Assembly: GCA_964035575.1 (NCBI GenBank) | Contig: OZ037877.1 | Location: 992,001-1,056,000, forward strand | Length of the DNA: 64,000 nt | Direction: 5' to 3' | Origin: Rhynchopus sp. YZ270_cl-10 | Taxonomy: Eukaryota > Euglenozoa > Diplonemea > Diplonemida > Diplonemidae | Part shown: one piece after another, positions 1 through 9,589 of the stretch | Layout: every line of letters begins with the position of its first letter | Position numbering within the stretch: the stretch's first letter is position 1 | Program-made: the position numbers and the translations under genes | The notes under the pieces: generated by a model | What the model saw: the letters and a program-made list of their open reading frames with translations, nothing else | What the model was told of the DNA's origin: nothing | Databases searched by the model: none

Positions 1-1960
1 GTAAGGAGTTACTGTGAAAGAAAAATTGTGGCTGCTATCTAGTGATAGTCATCAAACAAATTTTTCTTTTATTTTTTTCTTTTGAGAGAGAGAGAGGGTG
101 CTAGAGAGAACCGAATGATAGCGACATACGGCAAAGCAGTCAGCACAGAGTGCATGTGTTAAAAGTGGAACCTTTACCCCCATCCATCCCCTTCCCCTCA
201 CCAGGAAGCGTAAGATGACAGCTATCCCATTTTGTATTTTTTTTTTTCTCAAAAAAAAAATTGTAAAAAAAAAATATGAAAATCCCCCCCAAAAAAAATA
301 TCCGTTTTGTTCCGTGACTTTAAGCAAAAAAAGCCTTTTTAAAAAGTGGAGGTATCACACACACACACATTTTTCTTGCAACTTTTCAAAAAAAAAAAAA
401 ATACAAGAAAATAATGCAAAGAAAACAAAGGGGGAGCGAGGTGGGGGGGAGGTATTTTCTTGGTAAAGTGAGTTTTGTATTTGCGACAAAAGTAAAAATA
501 AAATGTCATCATTTTTGTTCCCCTTTTATTTTTCCCCCTAATTTTGATTCAAAGTACTTTGAAAATAATAAAAACGCACACAGCCCTTCAGATCTAAAGG
601 AGTAGATACCTCCTTTTTCGCTTTCTGCAAAGTGGTAATATTTTGGTGTGTTTTTCTTCCATATAGTGAAAAGACTCTTCTGTCTGAATGGTGGCTACAC
701 TGAACCAACAGATTTGGCAAAGAAAAGAAATACTCTATTACATGGTGCTATTCGAGGGGGGCGGGGGTTTCACAACAATACACAGCTTTTCTGGAGTTAT
801 ACCCCTTCCAATCATAGGAATTGAATTAACCCACACAAAAAAAACTGCTTTTTTTTAAAACACTCAATAACCCCCTTATGGTCCTCATTCTGCTTCTGTT
901 ACTGCGGCCTGTAGGGAGGTTATTTTGTGAGTTATAAAGTCAGTAAATGTCCTCAGATTTTGAATCGCGTTGCAGTACCCTTCGTCAACTTTATCCTTTT
1001 GAGATCATAACCACAACAAACATAAAAAAAAGCAAGAGTACTTTTTTAGCACCCTCTGTACCTTCTTTTTCATGAGAAAAAGAATGTATATGAAACAATC
1101 CTTTTGAGAAGAGGATTGTTCCACCTTTGGGTTCTGTTCAAAATTCCTTCTTGAAGGTTCTTTGATGCATTGGAGGGAGTTGCTTGACTTATGTAGATGT
1201 GAAAAAATTTTGTGAAACGTTGTGAAAAAAAAAAAAATGTGAAACTCCGCCCCTCGTATACTCACCATACAGCCATTACCACCTGCCCCTTCACTGTCGT
1301 TTTTCCCCCTTCTTCGAAACCTTTTTTTTTCGAGTAAGTGTGATGTGTCTATGCAATGAAAACCTTTACAGAATGCATTGAGCACACAGCCACCCCCCCT
1401 TCTGTGGGCTCCATTCTTCTTCCAAAACCGGTTCTTCTTTTTTTTTTAAATTTTTATTTTATTTTTTGTGGCAAGACAATGCAAAAGAAAAAAAATGGTA
1501 ATATTGCTCAGATTTTGTGATGTTGCCCCAGGGGTACATAGTATCTGAGGAGAAAAGGGTACACCCCCTTTGTTTCGAATGTATTGTCTGAGGTGCAGAG
1601 AGAAGGAAGGGGGAGAGAAGAAAAAAAACGGAAAGTGCGTAGGGTTGGATTGATAAAAAAAGAGGGTCTTTGTTTCGCTCAAAAAAAAATTTAAAAATAA
1701 AATACAAAAAGACAGTATCCGAGAAAGACAACAAAACCATAATGGTTCTCATCTCCCTCCCCCCCTTTTTTTTTTGTCACTTCATGAAATGAAGGAGGAA
1801 ATAGAAACAAAGCATTTTGAACACACTTTGCGGTTCTGGGGACGAACCGCGCTGCAGAGCCACTCCTCACCAAAACAAGTCGAGGTGTGTGCGTTTCACC
1901 ACAACCTGTCTCCCATGGGTTTTATCGTGTGATGAGTGTTAAGTTTCTATTTCCATATGG
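1..1960. other. Intergenic, homopolymer-rich, no gene seen
   Basis: T-, A- and C-runs of 8 to 14 bases dominate, with a short CA repeat near 358. Open frames here are short, cross homopolymers and lack domain-like composition. I see no gene, TIR element or structured RNA. Confidence 0.6.
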
Positions 1961-1964
1961 ATAC

Positions 1965-2012
1965 CTCGAAATGGATTGTGGGACTGCATGGTTGGGGGTC
2001 TACATCGGGAAT
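1965..2012 (+). repeat. SINE-like family C, middle fragment
   Basis: The segment CGAAATGGATTGTGGGACTG followed by a GGTTGGGGGTCTAC stretch matches the middle of the family C copy at 11531-11672. It lacks the CTGACGAG head and the T-rich tail. The GGTT...TC part resembles a Pol III B box. Confidence 0.5.
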
Positions 2013-2054
2013 TGATAGCAGACTACTCAGCAAAATTTAAAGCAATATTGCTTT

Positions 2055-2415
2055 GGGAAGGCTCGTTTTTCCATTTAATGTTACAAAGTAACAATAAAGG
2101 GGGGGGAGGGGGTCCGACCGAAATCCGGGGAAAAAACTTTTTTTTTTTTGTAACAATGGCGGGAAAAAGTGGCTTTTTCCAACAACAAGAACTTGTCCAT
2201 TTCGGCAGATTGACCCCACCACAGTGCGGACGGATTCCGGAAATGCAAATGCGGGTGTTTTCGGATGTGCACGTCCACTGCGCCTTGTTGTTACAATAAA
2301 TGAAAATTCGGAAAAACGGTTTTTCCGTGTAACATAGGGGGTGGGGAGGGGGGGGTCACCGGGAAAAATGGTTTATTGTTACTTTGTAACATTAAAAGGA
2401 AAAACGAGCCTTCCC
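2055..2415. mobile_element. Non-autonomous TIR element, 361 bp
   Basis: The ends are inverted repeats of about 44 bp beginning GGGAAGGCTCGTTTTTCC and containing TTACAAAGTAACAATAAA; I count one mismatch between the arms, so the copy should be young. TTT flanks both ends and may be the target duplication. There is no transposase frame inside. The interior holds a dispersed segment (GACCCCACCAC then CGGATTCCGGAAATGC) also found at 26511, 31360 and 46380. A solitary terminus AGGGAAGGCTCGTTTTTT lies near 47998. Confidence 0.75.
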
Positions 2416-2678
2416 TTTGTCCTTATCTTTTGCAGTTATCATCAAACTAAAATGCCTTTTTCGGCAAAGGCCAAAGCAATACAGAGAGAACCAACCTTTT
2501 TTTTTTTTGGTTTTTCAACACTTTTTTAACCCCCACGAGAATTTCTTTTTTGTCAGAACCCTTTATCACACTCTGCAACCAACACACCTCCCTTACCCTT
2601 ACAACGCCCTTTCACAACAAACAAACCCGAGTCACTTACTTCGCACAAGGAGTTGCCCCAATTGTGTTCCAATTATAC

Positions 2679-2790
2679 CCGTTTCGTTGACTGACGAGCG
2701 GTAGCGGGAGTAGGACATCTCAACGTAGACCGCGAAATGGAAGTAAGCTGGGCGGAGGGTGGGCGTGGCGTGGATATATTCTGTTGCGAC
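2679..2790 (+). repeat. SINE-like family C copy with hammerhead-like core
   Basis: CTGACGAG (2691-2698) and CGAAA (2733-2737) are joined by a helix CGGT/ACCG closed by G-C. An outer helix pairs CCGT upstream with ATGG downstream. Copies at 11537, 20229 and 30083 keep this layout with a different helix sequence. The pattern fits the CUGANGA/GAAA core of a hammerhead ribozyme, but stem I would be at most 2 bp, so catalysis is doubtful. CTGACGAGYGG also resembles a Pol III A box. Confidence 0.5.
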
Positions 2791-2817
2791 ACGTGATTTT
2801 TCCAAGTTTTCAAACAA

Positions 2818-2900
2818 AAAAAGGCTTCGGCCAACATTGAGTACAGACCCGAATTCTCCCACCTGGTGGGATTACTCAGCGATTTGTCGACACAACAAAA
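2818..2900 (+). repeat. Dispersed repeat family G
   Basis: GGCTTCGGCCAACATTGAGT followed by ACAGACCC and then GTCGACACAAAAA recurs at 45600-45675, and in weaker form at 12487-12540. It is non-coding with no visible ends. Confidence 0.55.
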
Positions 2901-3175
2901 ACATTTTCAAACCCTCCTTACCCTTACACCGCACCACAGGCTAACCCCTCTCACACACACCTATACACAAAGAAGAACCCCCAACGCGCGCCACAATCAA
3001 CAGCGCTTTTCGAGAGGAAAAAGCCTACACAACGCACAGCCAACTCGCTTAGCCTCTCTCCACTCCCCCCCTACGGGGGTGGGCGGGGGGAGTTCATCTT
3101 CTTCCATTCTCTGTTTTTTTTGAGACCCCTTTTTTAATTTCTTTCCCCTTTTGAGATTCTTTCTCAAAAACTTTC

Positions 3176-3237
3176 TCTCTCTTTTTTGGATTCCTCTGTT
3201 TTATTCGTGAACCCATCTCTTCTTCTTCTCATTCAAG
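3176..3237 (+). promoter_or_regulatory. Probable SL trans-splice acceptor tract
   Basis: A long T/C-rich tract ends in TTCTCATTCAAG directly against the ATG at 3238. In euglenozoans such tracts direct addition of the spliced leader. If this AG is used, the mRNA leader would be almost entirely the SL exon. Confidence 0.55.
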
Positions 3238-5146
3238 ATGATACCGTACCGACCCTTGTTGTTAGGATGGTGTGGGATTGGGGTTGTCACCTCTGTAACG
3301 GTGCTTATGTACGGCGTGCTTGGCAAACAGTCGTTCTACCCAGCGATGATCGCCGCTAGCGAGGCCGGTTTGCTTCCCGTAGGGATGAGTATTTGGCTTG
3401 GGCTGAGTGGGGCTATTTTGATGCGAGGGGCGTTTGATTTACTGCCTATTTCACATTTGAGGTGGAATGACTTTGATCGGGTCGCGGCGTCTTGCTTCTT
3501 TCATTTAGCGGAGACGTTGCTGGGAATTGTGCTGTGTGTGTTGCTCAATCCGCATCTCAAAAACAGTGAATTTTCTGTTGTCTGTGCCATATCAGTGCAG
3601 CTTTTTTGGAAAACGCTGCATCAAATGGAAGATATGCGAACGGCGTCGCTTCAAGACCATTCGCATACGGTGCCAGCGAAGGCGTTGGTCAGACCGGTGG
3701 TGCTTGTTGTGCTGAATGGCTTGGCTTTTACGTATACAGTGTCGCGTCCGCGGCTTGGTGTGTCTCCGACGTTGTTAATTCTTGCGTATGATTTCAGTAC
3801 GCTAGCTGTGGTAGCCTTCTTCCAGCTGCTGACCCGCTCGTTGCTCATGTTCCGGCCGCCGTCAGAGGATTGGGAGGTAAAGCTCTGCAAGGTGTCGCTG
3901 CTCAGGTTGGTGAAGTACACCCTTATAGTTGTGCTGCAGTGTGGCTATGTGATGTATGGGTTTGCAACGTTAGGGTTGCCTTGTTTGAATGCATTTCGCC
4001 CTATCATGGTCTCGGTATGTAGATTTTAAAGGATTTTTTTTTTGGTAGGCAAATCTATCATTTAGTTATTTTTTTTTTTTTATGGAAAGCTGAACAGAGT
4101 TTACAAACCAACGATCTGTCTTAGGGCTTAAGGACAGATCAGTTTAATGTTATGGTTTGGTTGGTCAGATGTATATCTCGACATGCATAGGGAGGACTGC
4201 ATGGGTAGAGGGTGTACCAAAGGTAAACGGTAAACGAGAGGGATGTTGTATTGCAAATCAACTTTTAATGGTTAGTTTCCCTTTTTTTTTCAAGGTGGCT
4301 AAGCATGAGATACAAAAAGATTGATGAATAACCAATGTTCAAAACATTAATCTAATCAGACTCAGCACGAGAGATGAACAAACCAAAGAATAATCTAAAT
4401 CAGACTAAGTCTGATGCGAGGCTTAGGATTATCTTAGAAACCTTTCTTTCACACACCACTCACCATATACAGGCCTCCTCAGCCCTGCGGGAGATCTCCC
4501 GCCTGCACATCAGAGCAACCCTCAGCGACAGTCTCGACTCATGGATGGCATACGCCACACACGGGGACCTGCCTGCACACGAAGACACGGTATGGGATAC
4601 TGACGGGAGGCGGGATGGAAGACTAAAAAGGCCACCGGGCTTCTGTTTGGTCATACATTCTTGACAATCAGACGCCTTTTTTTTTTGAAACTTTACAACG
4701 AAAAATGGTGCGAATCTATCCCCCTTTGGCTCTGTTTACCACCCCCCATTTCTTTTTCCACGAATAAGTTTTTTTTCCCCCTGGGGAGTTTTTTGGTGTT
4801 CACAAAACCCACCTTATAAGCACCCCATAAACTTCCCCTATCATATTACACTGTCTTCTGGAATATCATTTTTTATTTTTGTACAAAAAAAAATCTGTTC
4901 ATCTCTCCACAGCCATGCGTGATCTGCTTCGAAACGATGAAAGTTGAGGACGGTAATGTGAAAAAGCTTTACCCTTGCAAGCACATGTTCCACCGGAACT
5001 GTATCATGGCTTGGTACAGCCGGTCCATGAAGACGCAGTGCCCTTACTGCAGGCAGCGTGTCCAGTCGCAGCCAAGACCTCGCAAGCCCGAAGCGACCAA
5101 GAGTGCAACAGTCCAGATATTCACTTCCTCTCCAGGACCTGTGTGA
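3238..5146 (+). CDS. HRD1: HRD1/synoviolin-type ER membrane E3 ubiquitin ligase, three exons
   Basis: Exons are 3238-4014, 4473-4589 and 4913-5146, all phase 0, giving 375 residues. Donors are GTATGT and GTATGG; acceptors are CAG. The N-terminal 259 residues are multi-pass hydrophobic and follow the HRD1 layout: a QSFYP motif (HQFYP in human), an LFWKTLHQMEDMR segment matching the family's K.FHWL..DR, and RPI before the linker. Exon 2 supplies the basic linker ending LDSWMAYATH. Exon 3 carries a RING-H2 with ligands C300, C303, C320, H322, H325, C328, C341 and C344. The family retrotranslocates and ubiquitylates misfolded ER proteins with SEL1/HRD3 and Derlins. The C-terminus after the RING is short (about 30 residues) compared with animals. 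The start is the first ATG after a splice-acceptor-like tract. The family assignment is firm; the exon joins are inferred from splice consensus and alignment by eye. Confidence 0.88.
4015..4472 (+). other. Intron 1 of HRD1 (contains repeats)
   Basis: The intron runs GTATGT...ATACAG, 458 bp. It holds a hairpin (GATCTGTC...GACAGATC, about 4112-4139), the 3' part of a family C repeat (about 4146-4272) and the start of a family A repeat (AAGGTGGCTAAGC, 4293-4306). SINE-like repeats therefore sit inside transcribed introns. Confidence 0.8.
4590..4912 (+). other. Intron 2 of HRD1
   Basis: The intron runs GTATGG...CCACAG, 323 bp, with T-runs and a C/T-rich 3' tract. It has no recognisable inserted repeat. 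Confidence 0.8.
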
Positions 5147-7404
5147 CGACGGTGTAAGGATGCGATCGGATGACACTGTGTGTGTGTGTGTGTGTGTGTT
5201 TTTTAAATGCCTTCAAGCGTAGCTTAAAATCGTTCCTCCGATACGGTCGTCAATCACCCCCCCTCCAACAGGGTAATTGAGCAATCAACGAAAAAATCTT
5301 TGTATCAGAGTTACTATTTTTTCAAAGGTTTGAAAAACACTGAAGTTACCCAAATTGCATTGTGTTTCCTCTATAAATCCCCCCCTTTTTTTTTGTGTGT
5401 GAAAAGGGTACTTCTTATTGAAGGGAAAATGGGGTGGGGGGGTGATTGTTGTCATTGCTCTCTCGTGTGTTATTGTGGACATTGTGTGTGGCGTGTGTGT
5501 ACTATAGCCTGATGAGGATAGCTCCTTCATCAGCACGATCGGGTTGGGGAGGAGAGGTGTGCATTTTTTTTTTTGAAAGCTTGGTTGTATTAGTGTCTCC
5601 ACAATACAACGGATCTGTGTGATGCCCTTTTTTGTAATATTTGCAAATATTTGTTTTATTATCGGCAACTGCGGGGGTTAGGGTCATTCGAAGCAAAGAC
5701 TCATTTTTCAACTCTTTTTTTCTTTTTTTCTTTTTTTTTTTTTTTTGCATCGTGCAAATGATGTGCTTAAAGTGTAGGGGTGGGTGGGACATTGTGTACT
5801 TTTATTCGATTGTGTATTTATATTCGCTGGCATTACAATGTGTTAATGTGTGTTCAAAAAAAAAGCAGTTGTTCAGGTAGCTCCGTAAGGTGGAACATTG
5901 CGCAGCTTTGTTAGTGTGTCTTATATCAACATCCCCCTTCCCTCATCCCTGAATGTGTGAGAGGCACATTCTTTGTTTGTTTCTGATCTGTTTTTTTGGG
6001 GGTTTTTTTGGGGTTTTTTTAGTGTGGCTATGTCAAGTACATTATTCAATGGTTCTTGGTGAATAAATCGTTTATAAGCGCTGGTTTTCAGTCAAATTGG
6101 TGCCTAAACAAAATACTAAAATAAAACAAACAAAAAAAAAATTCCTTAAAAAGTGTAGCTGTGCAGGACGAAGAGATTCTCTGGATCGCAGTACTTCTTT
6201 TAAAAGGTGACTAGGCATAATGGTTGCTTAGGTTTTAATCTTACAAAACACTAAACTCTGTTTTTTTTTTTCTTTACATGCATCCACCCATGTAGACCAT
6301 GAGACGTTTGCACTTTGAACTACTCTTTTTTTAAACATCGTAAAAAAAAAGAAATGGTTAGTTGTGATAAGCTCATCTTACAGCATTGCATAGGGTTAAT
6401 TGCGTCATTTTGCCACCCTGTGTATAGGTGACTGATATAAAGCTTGGTATATCGTTTTTGGTGTGATTCAGGGGGGTACGGACAACGGGGGAACCACGGA
6501 GAACTGTTTCGGGCTATATTAAGATTTGCGGAGCACCTTCGGGGGAACCACGGAGAATCCGTTTAGTGATCACACCAGTTTTCCAATATTTTTAGATGGT
6601 GTGTGTGCAGATGTACATTCGTCTTTCGGCGTTCCGTTCTTCTTTTGACGCTGACTACTTTGTGAACGGAAAGTGTCAACGTCATTGACTCACCCCAACC
6701 GTGCTCCGCAACACCACCCAAGGAGAGAGATAGTGTGTATGGAAATGACAACGTATCAAAGAACTACAAGAAGGAGGGGGGGTGAGGAAACGACAGATGA
6801 CACTTTTTTGTTTTGCTTTTCTGGACCTTGTGAACGAAAGAAAAGAATTTTTTTCTATAAAAAAAAAAACGTGGCTGTACTGTCTCTTTTCCATCATCAA
6901 AAATTGGTGTTATGCTTCTTTTTCCTCTTTTGTGTGGTGGCTTTTTTTTCTTCTTCTTTCCGGTTTTCTCCGTCGTTCACACAAAAGGTCTTCTCAAAAA
7001 AGCAGATATTATGTTCCACAGGACGAAGGGGATTCCCTACTTGATTAAATTTGAGATTTTTCTCTACATCAGGAATTGATTTCCCTCCTCTTTCCTTACG
7101 TTTCCCCTATGTACTTATTTTCGGGAACAGGTCGGCTTGTAAGCCCTACAAAATGAAGGTGGACTTGTCCAAATAAATATGAATTAGCTGGTGCTTTCGG
7201 AAGTCGGTCAACGACCTGTCAGCGACCTGTCAATATCAGAGGGGGTGTCTATAAAGTCACTGTGTCAGCGACCTGTCAATATCGACCCCTCCCGAGCACC
7301 AAGAGCCGTTTAAACTTTTTCAATAGTAGTTTAAACTGCCTTCAGGCAAATGGCAAAAAAACGGGAAAGAATAATTTTAAAATGAGGTAGCTTCCTCTCT
7401 GAAA
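5147..7404. other. Intergenic region with short hairpin repeats
   Basis: No gene is seen. It contains a GT microsatellite (about 5178-5199), a minus-strand family D copy (5565-5600), family E hairpin GAATGTG...CACATTC (5950-5970), a degenerate family A copy (6203-6250), a family B-like tail (6303-6335), a direct repeat of GGGGGAACCACGGAGAA (6499 and 6541), and a repeated CAGCGACCTGTCAATATC (7217 and 7266). Confidence 0.5.
6650..6830 (+). repeat. Dispersed repeat, partner at 17515-17690
   Basis: Both copies share CTACTTTGTGAACGG/GAGCGG, AGTGTCAACGT, AACCGTGCTCCGCAACA and ACTACAAGAA-like segments at roughly 75 percent identity by eye. There are no TIRs and no coding signal. Confidence 0.6.
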
Positions 7405-8181
7405 CAGGGCGCGCGCTAACTTTTCGGAAATTTCCCGAAAAAATGGATATCGGGTCCAAAAAAATGTACCTACAGGAAGTATGTGAAGGGGGGCAGAAAA
7501 ATCAGGGTCATGTTACATTTCCGATAAAATCCCGGGCTGTGGTGGGGGATATATGGAAAAATGGACAAAATTTTGGTGACTTAAATTTTCACAAAATATG
7601 AACCCATACTCGTAAACAAGGGTCATTTTCAGGTCTTTCGGACACAGTACACAGTACACAGTACACAGTACACAGTACACAGTACACAGTACACAGTACA
7701 CAGTACACAGTACACAGTACACAGTACACAGTACACAGTACACAGTACACAGTACACAGTACACAGTACACAGTACACAGTACACAGTACACAGTACACA
7801 GTACACAGTACACAGTACACAGTACACAGTACCGTGACTTCACCGGCCAACACCGGAAAACACCGGCAAACATGGTCAAAATCAGGTGGAATATACATAA
7901 GTACATCATGGGGGGGTAGGGAACAGGTAGCGCCGCAGGCGCATGGTACCCAACTTTTTTCTTTTTTCTTTCCCCTTTTTTCTGCTTTCTTTTGATTGCG
8001 CGAGCCGATTGCTCTCCACGGTGGGGTCACATGTGTGTCCAAAAACTATCTGAAGTGCCCTTACTGTACAACATGGGATTCTCTGATTTTCTTAAGGAAA
8101 TCGTGTAATCAAAAAATTTTTGTACCGCGAAAAAACCTCGAAAAAACCGGGTGTGAGGGTGTGGATTTAGCGCGCGCCCTG
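7405..8181. mobile_element. Non-autonomous hAT element, 777 bp, carrying a satellite
   Basis: The ends are CAGGGCGCGCGCTAA and its inverse TTAGCGCGCGCCCTG, flanked by a perfect 8-bp duplication CTCTGAAA (7397-7404 and 8182-8189), the hAT signature. There is no transposase. The interior shares long stretches with 28735-29140 and, inverted, with 45706-46918: a GCGCCGCAGGCGC hairpin, CGAGCCGATTGCTCTCCACG, and the segment around CATACTCGTAAACAAG. A heptamer array interrupts this homology. Confidence 0.88.
7642..7832. repeat. Satellite array, 7-bp monomer ACACAGT
   Basis: About 27 perfect copies lie wholly inside the hAT element 7405-8181, at a point where related elements have unique sequence. 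Open frames through the array are artefacts of the periodicity. Confidence 0.95.
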
Positions 8182-8520
8182 CTCTGAAACTGTGCAAAAA
8201 AAATAAAAAAAATAAAAGGGGGTGCTTCTTTGCCCCCTTTATTTTGTTGTGTGGTGTAGCTATTTATTCGTAATTCTAGTGTTGGCTCGCTTCTTTTGTA
8301 CTTTTTTTTTAGTGCAATAGTGAGATGGGACCATACCAAATTCTCTTTTTTTTTTCTCTTCCCCCTTTCAAAAAATATTTCAGGATAGAACGAAAGATAA
8401 AGAAAGATAAATAATAAATTGTGTTCGTGAGGTGGTGTGTATACCTCGACCTATGTTCTTATGTTTATTCTATTCATTGAGCGTGGCATGTTTGCTTTTT
8501 TTTTTTTTTGATATTAAAGG

Positions 8521-9244
8521 CAGGGCAGGAGCTTGGAATATGGGTTTGGGGCAAAATCGGGTCAAATTCTGTTAAATCGGGTCAGGTTCCGAGCTTTTCC
8601 GCCTTCGGCGGAAAAGCTCTTGTGAAGACAAACACATGCAGAATGAGAAGGCGCGTTTCACAAAATGGTACACGTTGATGATACACAAGTGTTGCACCAT
8701 CTCCACGGAATGCATGTTGCCCTTGACACTGGCGATGAGGTCATCAAGGTAGGGTTGCGCAATGGAGGTGTGGAATGTGTGCGTAGGCCCTCGCCAGTTC
8801 AGGTACTCTCTCTGGGCAGGTGTACCCTTCGAGCAAACGTCGGAGGGCATTCCGTATCCCCGGCAACACTTGTCACTGTCTGAGCCCCTCTTTTGGTGTG
8901 TCACCCAGCGAGTTGATCCAATATCTGGATCGTCAGCTCGCGCCAGTAACCAACGGCTAGGTCGAGTTCGGCATCCCTCTTGGGTTCGGGTTTGATCGGG
9001 GTGGAGCGCGCGTTTGAGGGCATTCTGCCTTCATTGAGCTTCGTGCTCGTCGCGATGGGGTCACATAGTAGTTCCTCATCCTTCTCAGACCCCCTCATGC
9101 GACAAGTAGAGTACCCTATTTTTTGGATTTTCCCCTCAAAAATCTATAGTTTTTTTTTTTTTTTTGCCCTGACCCGTTTTTTTCCATGGGGCCGAAGGAA
9201 ATCGGGTCAATCTGACCCGATTTAACCCCCAAGCTCCTCCCCTG
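8521..9244. mobile_element. Non-autonomous hAT element, 724 bp
   Basis: The termini are CAGGGCAGGAGCTTGG and, inverted, CAGGGGAGGAGCTTGG, flanked by a perfect 8-bp duplication ATTAAAGG (8513-8520, 9245-9252). Subterminal AAATCGGGTCA is repeated at both ends. A perfect hairpin GAGCTTTTCCGCC/GGCGGAAAAGCTC lies near 8591-8620. The minus-strand interior (about 8600-9090) has balanced, protein-like composition in two adjacent frames and may be a captured host fragment. I do not recognise it. Confidence 0.88.
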
Positions 9245-9327
9245 ATTAAAGGTGGCTGAGTGCTTACTTCGACAACCTTTTTGTTATCTCCGGGGGGTTC
9301 GACAACCCCGCGGAGTGTCAGTGCCCT

Positions 9328-9362
9328 GCGTCCCAGAGGCGTTTTTGCACTAACTTCACTTT
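9328..9362 (+). repeat. Short repeat family B (GAGGCGTTTTTGCAC)
   Basis: The consensus is GCGTCC, a few bases, GAGGCGTTTGCAC, then TTTCAACTTC and a T tract. Other copies: 10386-10435, 11208-11245, 11909-11960, 19428-19470, 24128-24180, 24356-24395, 26008-26055, 36288-36322 (minus), 38829-38880, 45471-45510 and 48350-48385. Confidence 0.6.
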
Positions 9363-9442
9363 GTTATTTTGTTATTCCTCTTTGCTTTCTTGATTGCCCT
9401 TAGGGTCCCCGCAAAAAGCAGGCCGTTAAAAAAGGCTGGGGG

Positions 9443-9580
9443 TATAAAGAGGTTGCGTGAGCTTGCCGAGCGGTTGTGAACCGCCTCCGTTTCTCTTACG
9501 GTACGGACCATCTCACGTCTCACCCTTTTTGCATTGAGCTCGACTGAGCTGCGTTTTAGCACGTTTCAACTACTCTTTTT
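9443..9580 (+). ncRNA. Candidate Pol III RNA or tRNA-related SINE, copy 1
   Basis: About 85-90 percent identical to 42043-42175. Both begin TATAAAGAGG, then TTGCCGAGCGGTTG (a good match to a tRNA A box), hairpin GCGGTT-GTG-AACCGC, hairpin CCGT...ACGG, GAGCTCGACTGAGC (weak B box) and GTTTTAGCACG before a T-run terminator. Upstream sequences do not match, so the TATA-like motif belongs to the unit. It could be a small structured RNA gene or a SINE; the T-rich end resembles families A-C. Confidence 0.5.
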
Positions 9581-9589
9581 TCTTTTTTT

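Noticed and set aside
9280-9320. tRNA T-arm-like GGGGTTCGACAACCCC downstream of a TGGCTGAG A-box-like motif
   Set aside because: The T-loop closing pair does not form correctly, no acceptor or anticodon arm can be drawn, and the A-box-like part belongs to a family A repeat.
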